Below, in pieces: positions 33,114 to 45,157 of a stretch of 64,000 bases of DNA. The DNA is from Chelydra serpentina (lineage: Eukaryota; Chordata; Testudines; Chelydridae), in NCBI GenBank assembly GCA_037349315.1, contig JBAIAC010000576.1, positions 20,012 to 84,011 of the forward strand. The letters are read 5' to 3'. The notes under the pieces were generated by a model. It was not told the DNA's origin and made no database searches. It was given only the letters and a program-made list of their open reading frames with translations. Each line of letters opens with the position of its first letter. Position 1 is the first letter of the stretch. Made by a program: the position numbers and the translations under genes.

Positions 33114-36100
33114 CTAAGGAAATCCCCCTTGGCTGTCTGCTCTGCCCTTTCGAACCGCAGCGTATTCCGTGTCGGAGGGAGACGTTGCCGGGGAACGTGC
33201 TCTTGTCGTTCTGCTGTGTGTCGGCGGCTGGATGCTGCGATCGATGTATGTGATCTCTTCTGCCGTTATTCGGGAGTTTACCCTCGTCGCTCTGCTCTGA
33301 GTCCGTGGCTGGATACTCAGCTCTGCATACGTGATCTCTTCTCCCTCACTCGGAGACTCCTGCAGCGCGAGGAAATTAGGCTTGGAAAGGCCGAAGCTAC
33401 GCCACCGTGGGATACGGTTGTGCGGCAATACCCATGTGCTGGGCACTACCGCACTGCACTCCTAACAGGACAGCGGGTGTATTGCTGACAAGGACAGCAA
33501 CAAACGTAGCTGAATTCGTGGACTCAACTCACCGTCATCAGCCGAAGGCTGTGACCAGCGGGGTCGCCGGCCCCAGCAAGAGGTGACGTGTGCAGCGCTC
33601 CGGAAGCAAGCCCTGTTTGTGGACAAACGGAAAGGGACCTTGGGCGAAGGAGAAAGAAGCTCCAAAGCCAGGCCGCTCTGCCTGGCCAGACGCAGGTAAC
33701 TGCTTGTCCTGTTACCTTGTCTGGCGTGCTAGGAGCAGCAGCTGTTCTGGAGGTTCACCCAACAATTCAAAAATTAAAGTCTGTTCAAAGCCGAGGCTTA
33801 TCAAGGGGCTGAGCAAGACTCAGGCAAGTGTGAAGGTCTTGTCCCTTAAAGCCAGTTGGGGTTAGCTGAGCAGTTTCAAGGCTCGGACACTATTTTTCAC
33901 ACTCTGTCAGTTCTTAAATGGCTTTTAAAACCCCCAGACTCCCAATTCTCCAGGCTTGCGTCTGGTTTTGTCTAGACGACAGACAGGCGCTTTTTGGGTG
34001 AACAGTGACTTGCCCCTTGACATTTGTGCCGATGCGGTTAACTCCTTTACAGTCACGTGAGCTGATCGTGCGGTAGCCTAGAAATCCGCCCCCTCCCCCG
34101 CTCGTCAGCTTTGACCCGCTAAATTGAGGTCAAAGGCGATAACGTGCATCGATCCAGAGAAAAGGTTCTGGTTCGGTCGGGGTTAGCGAACATGTCTTAC
34201 CTCGGCCTGGCTTTTAGCCTGCACACTCTCTGGGGCAGGGCCTGTCTACGGGTCTATCTGCAGCAGTCTGGAGCCCAGGAGAGCAAGCCCCCAGCGCTCT
34301 AAGAAGAGCTGTGCAGACAGAGCTCTGCACTTGTGGCTCGGGCTGGATCTCAGCCTCTGACCCCAGCTCCCCTCCTTAGGTGCTACTGCAATGACACAAT
34401 TCAGTAATTCCCCAGCTCACCCGCGTTACTATTACCATGTCTGCAGCCGGTGACAGCAAATCACATCAGCAAACTGGATTTCTGAAAGCACCTTTTTCCT
34501 CATCTAGCCAAGGCAGCTTTCGGCTCCCCAGGTCGCAGAGCTAGAGACTGTCATTTCAGCTCCTCACCTGTCCTCCTGAGCACACACAGCAGGAAAGCGC
34601 CCACGAGAATCCCCAGGGCTCCCAGACCCAGGGAAAGAACCTGCCAGTTGGCCAGCGCGCTGTGAGGTGGGCCGGGCCGGGCCGGGCTTCCCGGAGTGGA
34701 GAAACCTGAGAGAGAAACGGGAGGTGCCCACTCAGTGTTAACCTCCCGGAAAAGAAACGAATGACCCTTGAAACGTGTGCAATCGCTCCTGCTGATTTTA
34801 AACTCACTTTACCCTGCTTTGTCTGTCTCCTTATAGCCGGGGAACACAGCGAGGGGCCACCCCGACAGCTGCGCCTCACCAAGGGCAGAGCAAAGCGAGG
34901 GGGAGCTGAGAACAAAGCGTTCTCGATCGAGGGGATCCGGCTGTGGGACACACTTCCAGAGGAGATCAGCCGGAGCCAGACACCTTGAGCAGCTGCTGTG
35001 AAACCTTCCTCTTTGAAAAGGTCTCTCCAATGACGCTCACACCACTGCCACCCCCTTCCACCCTCCAGCGCTACCAAGCCGCCAGCCCCGAGACAGACCA
35101 ATCGCAAAACAAACCAAGACAAGAAAATGAATAAACGGTAAAGAAAAGCCCCAAACCTTCCCCCAAGCAAAGCTTTCCCTCGGATGGGCAGAAGTGCCCG
35201 AGACTTCAGCCGCCCGCTGCGGACGTGGGCCCAAAGCCACCAAGGCGTTTAGGCTCCTAACTTCCAGTGAAATCAAAGGAAGTGAGGTTCCAAGGACCTT
35301 TGCGGATCTGGGCCGTAGCTACTGCTATTGATTTGACATGGCAGATGCCCAGCTCCTGTGGTAGACAGACCGCCAGGGCTAAGGATGGCTTGGCTGTGCC
35401 CTTCCATTACAGTCCCTCCTTTCCAGTGGTTTGTCACCTTCTCTGGCTTTTCCCTTTCAGCTGAAACCTCCCTGGGGATGAATTTAATTTTGAAGGTTCT
35501 GGCAAAAACAAGCAGGAGGTTTTGGGGAGAGCGGCATTTCTCTCTCTGGCAATTGTCTTGTGCCCAGCTCTCCTCTCCTTCTGACACACGGAACCAAGAA
35601 CGGTCCCTGTCCGTGTCTTTGGCGTCGTGCCTTTCTGTGGCCCGGGGCGTGCAGGAGGCTGGACGGGCCCAGCTGGCCCGAACGTGGACCCGTGCGCAGG
35701 CAGGACAGAGCGAGTCCGGCTGCAGCATGAAGGTCTCTGTTGACTAGTGACCCAGCTCGGGGTATCTAATCCCCTCTCCCCGGCAGATCCTGCTGTGCGG
35801 TGCTGACCCCGCCGTACCTGTCACCGTCAGGCGGGTCCCGTTGCCCTCGAGGACGCAGGGCTGGGCCGAGGGGAAGACGACGAAGAGGCACAGGTAGAGG
35901 GCCGAGTCGTTGTGCTGCAGGCTGCGGATGTGCAGGGTGCTGGCAGAGACGTTCTCCAGCCAGGCCGTCTCCACCCGCCCCCGCAGCTCCTCCACCTCGG
36001 AGAGCTTCCCCGTGCCCGCCAGCCCGTCCCCTCTGAGCCCCCTGTGCCAGGTGACGAGGACGCTGCTGGGTCTGGGGTGTCCCGGGGGCAGCGCCAGGGT

Positions 36101-36542
36101 GCAGTTCATCTCTACAGAGGCTCCGGCTTCCTTCACCGCCCACGGGGGCTGCTGCAGCACGGAGAACCCACCGATCCGCTTCAGACACCTGCCTGCAGGG
36201 AGGAGAAGGGAACCTCTAGTTAAGTACTTGTGTGCTCTGGCCCTTCAGCCTGGAGAGCGCCTGGTGCCTCCCTGCAGCCGGGGCAGGGTCTCGCACGCAC
36301 GCACGCAGGCACACAATTCCACACTCACTCACACTCACTGACACACACACACGCTGCCCTACCATTAACGAAGCCTTGGCTGCTGCAGACATGCCGTGCG
36401 TGGAGAATGCCCAGGGTCACGTTAGCAGTAACCGGGCTCACTGACCGGTGACTTGGAGCGAACGCCCCATTGACTTACCCCTGTCCGGGGAGCTGCCCGG
36501 GAGCAGGAGCTGCAGGAGGGACACACACACTAGGAAACGCAT
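33114..36542 (-). CDS. NCR3-like: NKp30 (NCR3)-like inhibitory-type receptor with ITIM/ITSM tail
   Basis: Minus-strand exons: signal peptide 36542-36479 (MRFLVCVSLLQLLLPGSS), IgV 36192-35818, stalk plus TM 34705-34568, tail exon 33612-33533 (80 bp), last exon 33359-33114 with stop. Phases run 1, 1, 1, 0 and sum to 300 codons. The IgV exon is almost identical to that of the plus-strand NKp30-like gene. The stalk is Pro-rich and the TM segment (LANWQVLSLGLGALGILVGA) has no charged residue, unlike the activating copy. The tail carries EEITYAEL (ITIM), a duplicated EEITYIDR (Arg at +3, degenerate) and DTEYAAV (fits the ITSM pattern TxYxxV). Such motifs recruit SHP-1/SHP-2 or SAP-type adaptors, so an inhibitory role is inferred. 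The 80-bp exon is my reconstruction from a CCACAAACAG acceptor and a GACG/GTGAGT donor; its phase fits both neighbours. Other tail exons could exist. Confidence 0.85.
34790..35000 (+). mobile_element. Non-LTR retrotransposon 3' coding remnant
   Basis: A frame reading KAFSIEGIRLWDTLPEEISR resembles the conserved C-terminal end of LINE ORF2 proteins (pattern FS..PRLWN.LP). It is a short remnant on the opposite strand, in the intron between the IgV and TM exons of the inhibitory NKp30-like gene. Confidence 0.5.
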
Positions 36543-37354
36543 CTCAGCCAGGGCTGCTGCTATGAGTCCCCCTCAGCCGCCCCAGGGGCTGGCAGCTTTG
36601 GGGCTGTGTTTTGTACTGGGAGGAGCCTAGAGAGCACACCCCAAGGGACGAGACGACACCGTCCACAGCCCAGACCCAGGGGAGGGAGAGGCTTGGTAGT
36701 CATCCTTTCCATTTCCATCCCCTCTCGAGCCTGACCCACCACAAAGCGCTCTACAGGCTGAACAGACCTGCCTGTGTCGGCTGTATTCACCTTACTCAGC
36801 TCTGACAGGCAGCCACTTCTGGGCTGGAACCCAGCCGTTCTGAACAGCAGAACTGCACAAGTGTTTAAGCTTTTATAGGGATTTTTCACCATCATTATTA
36901 TTAGCATTAACAAAACCTTGTATTTCTGACTCACCTTTATTCCTAACGATCCCAAAGTGCTGGGTGAAGAGGATATGCACAGCAGGGATCCTAGTTTTTC
37001 ATGATAAAAAAAAACCCCAAATTTTCTGATTAAAAAAACATAAAAATCCACATTTTTCTGCAATTAAAGTGAAACACTGAACTTTAGTTTCCCTAGCCAC
37101 AATCTATAGATTGATACCGGCTGAACACAATGTTTTACTGATATACAGCAGAACCCCATTGATCTGAGCCTCCATTATCCAGCTCTCCGTATTAACTGAA
37201 CCACCATCCAGGGGCTGGGGCTGACCACCGCCCGAGCCCCCGCCGCTGTCAGCCCTGGGCAGCTGGTGGTTCGGTGAGTACGGAGAGCCGGATAATGGAG
37301 GCTCAGATAAATGGGGTTCTACTGTATACATTTGTATTTTTTCACAAAATGTAA

Positions 37355-38215
37355 CTGTCCCGGACTCACAGGTCGTGCCCTCTCTTGGCCCCATGCGGTC
37401 CGTGGGGGGGGGGGGGTGCCCCTTTCAGTGAGACAGCCCTTCTCGGGGGTCCACTCTCTCTCGGGGTCCAGCCCCTCCACCTCCTGGAGCCGCACCTCTC
37501 TGAGCCTTAGCACGCCTGTCTCTCGCCGTGGGCCCCTCAGGGAGTCCACGCACTCTGGACCCCCCGGCCTCCACCCCCGAAGGGGACGATGCAGCCCTGT
37601 TCTCTAGCCCAGAGTGACTCTCAGCCAGCGTCAAACTGGGGGGATGATTGAGCGTTGAACACAGCACAGGAACTCTCCGGGCCTCAGGCCTGGCCTCCCT
37701 CAGCCCAGCACATCCAGCTCTCTCCTGTATCCCGGTGGGCTCTGCCTGCTTCCTCTCTCCAGCCCAGAGCCCCCTGCTTCCCAGCTGGGCTGTGGATATC
37801 ACTGGCCCCGAGCCCCACCTCTGTCCATTGTCTTCTCTCCAGGTAAACAGCCCTGCAAACAGGGTTGTCTGGGCCTCTTCTCTGTCTCTGGCCCCCTGCG
37901 GCTGGATTAGGCCCCCGGGCTCCTCTCTTCGCAGCCCATTCTCCTTTCACTGGCCAGGACCGGCTGCGGACTCCTGAGCTGGCTTCCAGGTCACCTGTCG
38001 CTGGGGTCTCCATTCTCCACATCCCTGGCTGGGGTCCCCAGTTCCCTCGCCAGTCCCCTGTAACAACAAACTCCCTCTCCCATCACCTCATTAAGCCCGT
38101 AACACCCAGGGAAACTGAGTCCCACCCCCTTTGCATGCAACCCTAGGAAACCAAGAAACCCCCCATAGGCAACAAGGAAACAGGAAACTCGCCCGTGCCG
38201 TCACAGTAACAACTA
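37355..38215 (+). mobile_element. LTR-like repeat (family D), second copy
   Basis: Begins TGTCCCGGACTCACAGGTCG and contains GACAGCCCTTCTCGGGGGTCC, CCTCCACCTCCTGGAGCCGC and GAGCCTTAGCACGCCTGTCT. It ends near GCCGTCACAGTAACA. The same family is at 20040-21022 (reverse) and 51380-52020. TG...CA ends suggest an LTR; no retroviral genes are seen. Confidence 0.65.
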
Positions 38216-38739
38216 AAGATTGTCTGTAAAAGCGCAAACTCTGTGTATTTCCGTGGCAAACGGATTTCTAGGATCCCTGCACAGAAGTGCAGTTGCCTCT
38301 GGGATGGAGAGCGGCGACCCGATGAACAACAGGCACTCAGCAAAAGGTTTCAGTGTTCGCTTCTGCACATTTTATTTTCGAACCGGCTGTACAGCGGTGG
38401 GAGAGTAGGCATCTACACAACTGCAACCCGCATCAGTTGTCTCCATTCTGCCGTGTTAGTTCCTCTCACTGTTTGGGGGCTCCTTGTCCCCGCCCCTCCC
38501 TTTGGTGTCAGCTATTAAGGGGGACACCTGAGTCTGAGAGAGCCTGAGCCGATTGCTCGGAGACAAGGAGCTGACCTATCTGACATCTCAGTTAACAGAT
38601 ACCAGCTGTTCTGGGCTGGAGGCCGGTCTCGCTGGGGGAGGTTCCCTGTCCTGGGCTATGCAGGAGGCCGAGGTGCATGGATAGACTGTGCCCTTCTGGC
38701 CCTGACAGATGTGACTCCTGGAATCTCGCGGAGGAGCCG

Positions 38740-39260
38740 AGAGGTTCTTTCTCTCTGGTGCGGCCGCTGCTGGAATCCCGTGTCCGGCTCTGGTTCAAGC
38801 AGGGTGTTGATCAGCTGGAGACGGGTCAGAGCAGAGCCATGAGAAGGATTAACGGATCAGACCCCCTGCCTTGTAGTGACAGACTCCAGGAGCTCTGTCT
38901 ATTGGGCTTCACAAAGAGACGGTGACGGGGTGACTTGGTCCCAGCCTGTCAGTAGCTACGTGGGGAACAGAGATTTACTACCGGGCTCGTCACACTAGCA
39001 GAGGCAGGTCTGACGTGATCCAGTGGCTGGAAGTAGAAGCTGGATAAATTCAGGCTGGCAGTAAGGCACATGCTAAACAGTGACAGTAACTAACCACTGG
39101 AACAATTCCCCGGGGCTGTGGAGGATTCTCCGGCCCCGTGCATGTGTAGGTCAGGACTGGCTGCTTGGCTCAACGCTCGGCTCTGGGTGATTGTGGGGGG
39201 GGACGGGGGGTCTCTGGCCTGCACTATACTGGAGGTCAGACCAGATGATCACAGGGCCTT
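38740..39260 (+). mobile_element. Degenerate CR1 LINE 3' region
   Basis: Plus-strand reading follows the CR1 RT C-terminus and 3' UTR: GTGCGGCCGCTGCTGGAATC, a degenerate RR(A)MRRI block, AGACTCCAGGAGCTCTGTCT and, near the end, GGAGGTCAGACCAGATGATC. It is heavily mutated. Confidence 0.7.
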
Positions 39261-39279
39261 GCATGAATCGGTGCACGGC

Positions 39280-40960
39280 AGGACATCAAGGGAGGCGTTG
39301 CCGGGATGCTGGGTTAGCAGCCCGGCCCTGGGGAAAGCGGCGTGGAGATCGGTAATCACTCGCGGGGTGAGGCCCGTACGGTCTCCTCTCTGACAGGCAC
39401 CTGCCCCAGCTCTGCCCCCATGCTGGGGCTGTGGGGTCAGTTCTCAGAGGGGAGGGGGGTGGGACCCCCCCGAGCCACCCTCGGCGCTGGCTGTAGTCGC
39501 TGGCAGCGACGCCCTGCTCAGTCGCGGCTCCCATCTACCGGGGTCCGGGTCCGCGTACTCACAGCGGATGGGGTCGCGCTGGCGAGCCAGAGAGCTGGGG
39601 GCGCCCGTCCAGGCCTGGTGGAGACACAGGCGGGGGGCCAGGCCAGGAAGGGGCGACGCCGACGGAGCGCGAAGTTACTGCTTTCCACTCGGCGTGGTCA
39701 GGGCCGGATACAAGAGCCTCGCTTCTGACATCAGAGCCCTGCCGGGAGGCGCAAACCACGCAGGCCGCGCTCAGAGCGACACGGCCCAGGCGGGCAGCGG
39801 CAGAGCAGGGCCAGCGGCTGCGGGCCCAGGGCAGGGCGGGGGGCTCGGTGGGGGGGGGGGGGACGTGTTCATGGCCTGGGGGGTCACAGCGTGGGGCTTT
39901 GAATTCCGGCTCTCACCTCCCCAGGGGCGCAGGGCGTTTCCCCCGCAGGCTCCCAGCCCAGCGCGGGATTCGGGAGCTGCCCGGCCCATTGCAATTGGAT
40001 TTCCTTGGGGGGGGGGGGGGGTCACGTCTCAGACCACAGTTCAAATAGCCTGGGCTGTACCCCCCGGGGCCCGGGCTGCTGCGGCTCCGTGGCTCCGGTA
40101 CCCGGCTCTGTAGCCAAGGGAGACTCCCCGGCGCAGCACCTCCTGCTGGTCGGCCAGGAATTAGCTGTTCACCAGCCTCGGCGCGCCCTCCGCTGGCCCC
40201 GTGTCCCTCCCGGACCCCGCTGCCCCTTTTCCTGGGGTGCTGCCCCCTGGCAGTGCCCCATTGTCTCCGGGTTCTGCCCCCGGCAGTACCCCACAACCGG
40301 GGTCTCCCCTCCCAGGGGAACCCCCCACCCTCTATCCCCACCTCGCCTCCGTGGCTACGGCCAGTCACCATCCAGCCCCCGCTCCCTGGGGCAGACGCAG
40401 GGTGTCATGGCCACTCATCACCGGCCAGGGGGTCGGACCAGCTGCCTCTGCCTAGCCCCGGGCGGCGAGTTATATGGGCTGGTGGTGCCCGGGCTCCAGG
40501 AATACTCAGGGCAGGGGGGCCCGGCTCCACCAATATTTGGAGCTGGGTCTCTGCCCCGGCCCTGCCTGGAGCAGGCCCCAGCCCCCACCTGCCACCCCCC
40601 AGCCACGCATCCCCCGCCCCGGAGCATCCCTGCCCTATCGAAAGCGGCGTGCGGTTCCCCCTTGCCTGTGTGCACGGCCGGCTGCTCCTAGGGTGTCAAG
40701 AGACCCCGGCAGCAGGCTGAGGAGGGGACACACACGCGCCCCTCCACCACCACGAGGAGGAGACCCTGAGGGGACCCTCACTCACCTGAGCAGCTGCTGG
40801 GGCTTTGGTGAGTGTTTGACCCTGTGATATGCCCCCCCCCTGCCACCGCCCCACGCTGGGCAAGGGGCAGCCCCCACCCCCAGACTGTGCTGCTGCCGGT
40901 GGGGAAAGGGCTGGGGGGGTCCTCCTCTCTGGCCCCAGTCCCGGGGCAGCCTGCCTGCAC
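39280..40960. other. GC-rich stretch, no gene recognised
   Basis: Poly-G and poly-C runs (for example 39850-39860 and 40008-40020) keep long frames open by composition. None of the frames has family resemblance or splice-bounded coding character. Confidence 0.4.
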
Positions 40961-41400
40961 CCCAAACTCATCCCCACCCCAGAGCTCTCACCCCCCCACT
41001 GCACCCTCAACCCTCTACCCCAGCCCCTCCCACACCCCAAACACCTTATCCCCTGTCCCAGCCAGAGCCCTCACCCGCCCCGCACCCCAACCCTCTGCCC
41101 CAGCCCTGAGCCCCCTCCTGCATCATGAACCCCTCAGCCCCACCCCACAGCCCTCACCCCACAGCCCTCCCCTTTGCCATAGCCCTGAGCCTCTCCAACA
41201 CCCCAAACCCCTCATCCCCAGCCACACCCCAAACCCACCTCCCTCCCAGCCCCCCAAACTCCCTCCCAGAGCCTGCACCCCTCTTGCACCCCAATCCCCT
41301 GCCCCACCCCAGGACCTGAACCCCAGACCTCCTCCCCCACCCAAACTCCCTCCCAGAGCCCGGGGCAGGTGGGGGGCAGAGTTGGGGGGGCAGGTTCTGG
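40960..41400. repeat. C-rich degenerate minisatellite
   Basis: Repeated words CCCCAGCCC, CACCCCAAAC and CTCATCCCC with loose periodicity. The long proline-rich frame across it is compositional. Confidence 0.55.
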
Positions 41401-41514
41401 GCACCACCAACATTTCTACAAACCTGCCACCCCTGCCCCAGACGGCACCTTTGCAGCCCCAGTCCCTGTTCTGGTCCTTAACCAGGCTGGAGCTCCCCAG
41501 CTCCTCCTCCCTTT

Positions 41515-41975
41515 GCCCTGCCCTGCCCTGCCCTGCCTTGCCTAGCCCTGCCCTGTCCTGTCCTGCCCTGCCTAGCCCTGTCCTGCCCTGTCCTGTCCTG
41601 CCCTGCCCTGCCTTGCCTAGCCCTGCCTTGCCCTGCCTTGCCTTGCCCTGCCTTGCCTTGCCCTGTCTTGCCTAGCCCTGTCCTGCCCTGCCCTGCCTTG
41701 CCCTGCCCTGTCCTGCCCTGCCTTGCCCTGCCTTGCCTAGCCCTGCCCTGCCCAGCCCAGCCCTGCCCTGCCCTGCCTTGCCCTGCCTTGCCTAGCCCTG
41801 CCTAGCCTAGCCCAGCCCAGCCCTGCCCTGCCTAGCCCTGCCCGGCCCTGCCTTGCCTTGCCTTGCCTAGCCCTGCCCTGCCCTGCCCTGCCCTGCCTTG
41901 CCCAGCCTAGCCTAGCCTAGCCTAGCCTAGCCCGGCCCGGCCCTGCCTTGCCTAGCCCAGCCTAGCCCTGCCTCA
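41515..41975. repeat. CCTGC/CCTAG pentanucleotide satellite (about 460 bp)
   Basis: About 90 units of CCTGC with variants CCTTG, CCTAG, CCTGT and CCCAG, run almost without interruption. This is a pure 5-bp tandem array, prone to length variation. Confidence 0.92.
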
Positions 41976-41999
41976 CAAACCCATCTCTCCCGGGGAGCC

Positions 42000-43140
42000 G
42001 GGTCCCTCTCTCTCAGGAGCTAGAGAGAGACTGCACCTGGCTCCCAGCCCTTGTATAGGGCCAGCTGTGACCTGATTGGGGCGTGGCCCCAGCTGCGGCT
42101 GCTTCCCCCAATCAGCCTTTCCCAGGGGCGGGGTCACTGCCCCATTACAGGCGCCCTGCAGACTCACCCCATATCTCACAGGTCCTGCCCCGCCCCCTCC
42201 TTGCGGTGCCCTGTGACTCCGTTGGGGGTTGGTCCTGCTTTGAGCAAGGGGTTGGACTAGAACCTCCTGAGCTTCTAGGATTCCCGGCCCCACACTGGGG
42301 GGCCCTTTCCATCTGGGGTGTGAGATTACGCGGACAGGGCTGGGTCAGCAATGGTGCATTGGTGCTTCCTAGCCTGGCTGCCCCAGCGGGATCCCCCTGG
42401 GCGTTCGTATCCCCATCACCGGGGGGGACAGGAAGAGCCAGGACACAGGGCAGAGCTAAAGGTCATGGAGGCAAAACCAAACTGCTGTCTGTAATAGCCA
42501 CTCATCACCGGCCAGGGGGTCTCTGCTCTGTTCAGGTTTGTGTACCGGGCCCATCACTGCGGTATCTGGGCACTGGCATATGAGTCCCTGGCTTAACGAG
42601 GGCCTTTCAGCTGAGGGTGACCCCCTGACTGGGGACAGGTTAAGCGCAGTCCTGCTCCCCGTTACTCATACAATAAAGACAACAACACTGATAACAGCAT
42701 GTCACACCCCTGCTTTCGGTACTACAGTGACGTGTAACCCAACACCAGCCAAAGCTGATCACTCGGCGCAACGCCGGGGTCAGGGCCGTACGGTCTGCTG
42801 GGTCCCTAGGCCGAGCAGGTGTGTTCATGTAAATCGAGTTCGCTCCTGCAGTCTCCCCCCCGCCCAGCCCCGCTGTCTGTCGGGGGGAGCCCGCTCGGAC
42901 CCTGCTTACACACTTGACTCAACAGGAGTGTGCTCAGGCTCGGTGTGTGCGTGAGGGAGCTAGCCTGCCAAGGTGTGAGTCCCACGCCCAGGGGGTGAGA
43001 CTTGGCATGTCAGAGGTCCGGTCACCCTCCACAGTCCCCTTGTGAGCGCTTAGATACGGGCCACAGGCCGGCAGCACATGGCCCGGGAGGCCGACCGAGG
43101 GGTGCCTCTGTCCCCTCCATATCCCCACCAAGGATTTAGC
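42000..43140. other. No gene recognised
   Basis: Mixed GC-rich sequence. A short word (CACTCATCACCGGCCAGGGG) is shared with 40414-40433, hinting at dispersed repeat remnants. No supported exon. Confidence 0.4.
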
Positions 43141-43149
43141 TCGTGGCAC

Positions 43150-43290
43150 GGAGAGTCCACTGATAACGTTCGTGGACGATCCCAAGCTGGGAGGGGTTGC
43201 AGATGCTTTGGGGGATCGGATTGAAATTCAAAATGTTCTGGACAAACTGGAGCAATGGCCTGAAGTCAATAGGACAAATGACCTGGGTCA
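43150..43290 (+). mobile_element. CR1 LINE fragment (RT active-site region)
   Basis: The plus-strand frame reads ITFVDDPKLGGVADALGDRI, the CR1 FADD-type active-site region with the motif mutated, followed by DKLEQWPEVNRTN. It is about 140 bp long. Confidence 0.8.
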
Positions 43291-44369
43291 GTGTACGCTC
43301 GCTAATTAGTTCATCGTACCATCGACGGGTAACGGCCCGGCACCAGTCGAGACTCCCCAAGCACGCCCGCCAAAGAGGAAATATCAAAACGAGGTTATCA
43401 ACCAGGGACCGGCCGATTTTACATGAGCCTAAGAGACCCAGGCCCGGCAGTCAGGGCGGGTCACAAAGGGGTAACGCCACAGAGGAATCCCCGAACGTTA
43501 CCAGGCTGATGGCTCTACACGGCTCCCCAGACGCGGCCACGCACGTCCCAGGCTGTCTCCCTTCAGCCTGGGGCCAGCCCCCCAGGTCAGCGCTGGAGCT
43601 TTGTCTTTCCAACGTTCCCGCTGCCAGGGCAGGGACGGGGCTGGAGCGGTGACCAGACACCTTGGCCCCTGTTCATGCCGTGCTGGGTCGCGGGCTCAGG
43701 CCGTTCCCTGGCCCACGTGTGCGGCCCCGCGCCCGGCAGGTGGACAGTGAAGTTCTTGTCTGCCGCTCGCCGAGGAAGCCGTTCACGGTGTGTCGATGCC
43801 GGGGCTCAGTCCCTTGCTGTCGCGGCAGGGCTGGCTGGGGGGCGTTTCCCAGAACCGCAGCGTGTCTCGGTAACAACCCCGTAGCAGAACCTGGCACCCC
43901 CACATGCGGCAACGAGCCGTACATTAGAGCAGGACAATGAGGTTCAGCAGATTATGACTTTCCCAAGGAGCCCTCACACGGCACTGTGTGTACACAACAC
44001 GCCGGCCCCCTATGGCCGTGGGGACTGTGGGTCATGGGGTGTTTCCTGGGGGCCAGCAGGTCCCAGCCTGCCCCTCTGGGATTCTACGGCGAAAGGCTGG
44101 GGTGGGCGGCACGGCCGGTCTGGCTGCTGGGGGGCGGGGTGGGGGGGCAGCAGCGAGACTGATGGGGCCGGGGCCGGAGGTGGGGCTGAGCTGGGGCTGA
44201 GGGGAGCTGTGGGTCTCTAAGAGGGGCAGAGTCGGGGGGAGGGGAGGGGAGGGGGTCTGGTTCCCCCGGGCCTGGGGGCCTTTCCCCAGTCCCGGCTCCT
44301 GGCAGATCCTCCAGCTCAGTGCTCCCAGCCCTGGTGCGTTGCCTCTGGCCCTGCTCCTGGCCAGCAGCC

Positions 44370-45130
44370 GGGCAGCCCCCATGCACCCCCCAGCCCCCCA
44401 GGCCCTCACTGCCTCCCCGGGGCCCCCATGCACCTCCCAGCCCCCCAGGCCCTCACTGCCTCCCCGGGGCCTCCATGCACCCCCCAGCCCCCCAGGCCCT
44501 CACTGCCTCCCCGGGGCCCCCATGCACCCCCCAGCCCCCCAGGCCCTCACTGCCTCCCCAGGGCCTCCATGCACCCCCCAGCCCCCGGCCCTCAGTGTCT
44601 CCCCAGGGCCCCCATGCACCCCCCAGCTCCCCCGGCCCTCACTGCCTCCCCGGGGCCCCCATGCACCCCCCAGCCCCCAGTGCCTCCCCGGGGCCCCCAT
44701 GCACCCCCCCCCGCCAGTATCCTGCTGCATCCCTGGGCTCCCCACCCCCATCACCACAGGCCCCCACTTCCTCCCCTGGCCCCCCACCCACCCCCCCATG
44801 CCAAACTCCCACTGCCTCGCTGGGCCCCCCGGGCCAGACTCCCACTGCCTCCCTGAGCCCCCCACCCAGCCCCCTGGGCCAGACTCCCCCTGCCTCCCTG
44901 GGCCCCCCACCCACCTCCCTGTGCCAGACTCCCACCCGTCCATCCCCCCAAACTGCTGCTTCCTCCCTGAGCCCCCCACCCAGCCCCCCATGCCAAACTC
45001 CCACCCGCCCATCCCCCCAAGCTGCTACTGACTCCTTGGGCCCCCCACCCACCCCCCCATCCCGCACTGTCTCCCCGACCCCATTGCCCCGAGCTCCCTC
45101 GCAGGGCCTCGGACCCCAGGCCTGCCCTGC
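44370..45130. repeat. C-rich minisatellite array
   Basis: 44370-44715 holds about eight copies of a ~45-bp unit built from CCAGGCCCTCACTGCCTCCC and GGGGCCCCCATGCACCCCCC. A second, looser array of CCCACTGCCTCCCTGGGCCC units continues to about 45065. The long frames on both strands across it are compositional. It lies immediately downstream (minus strand) of the exon ending at 45158. Confidence 0.85.
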
Positions 45131-45157
45131 TCCTTGCCGTTTGACCCCGGTGCCCAC

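Noticed and set aside
40812..41675. 287-codon proline-rich ORF resembling a mucin or collagen-like protein
   Set aside because: It is entirely C-rich minisatellite and CCTGC pentamer sequence, with no start context or splice structure.
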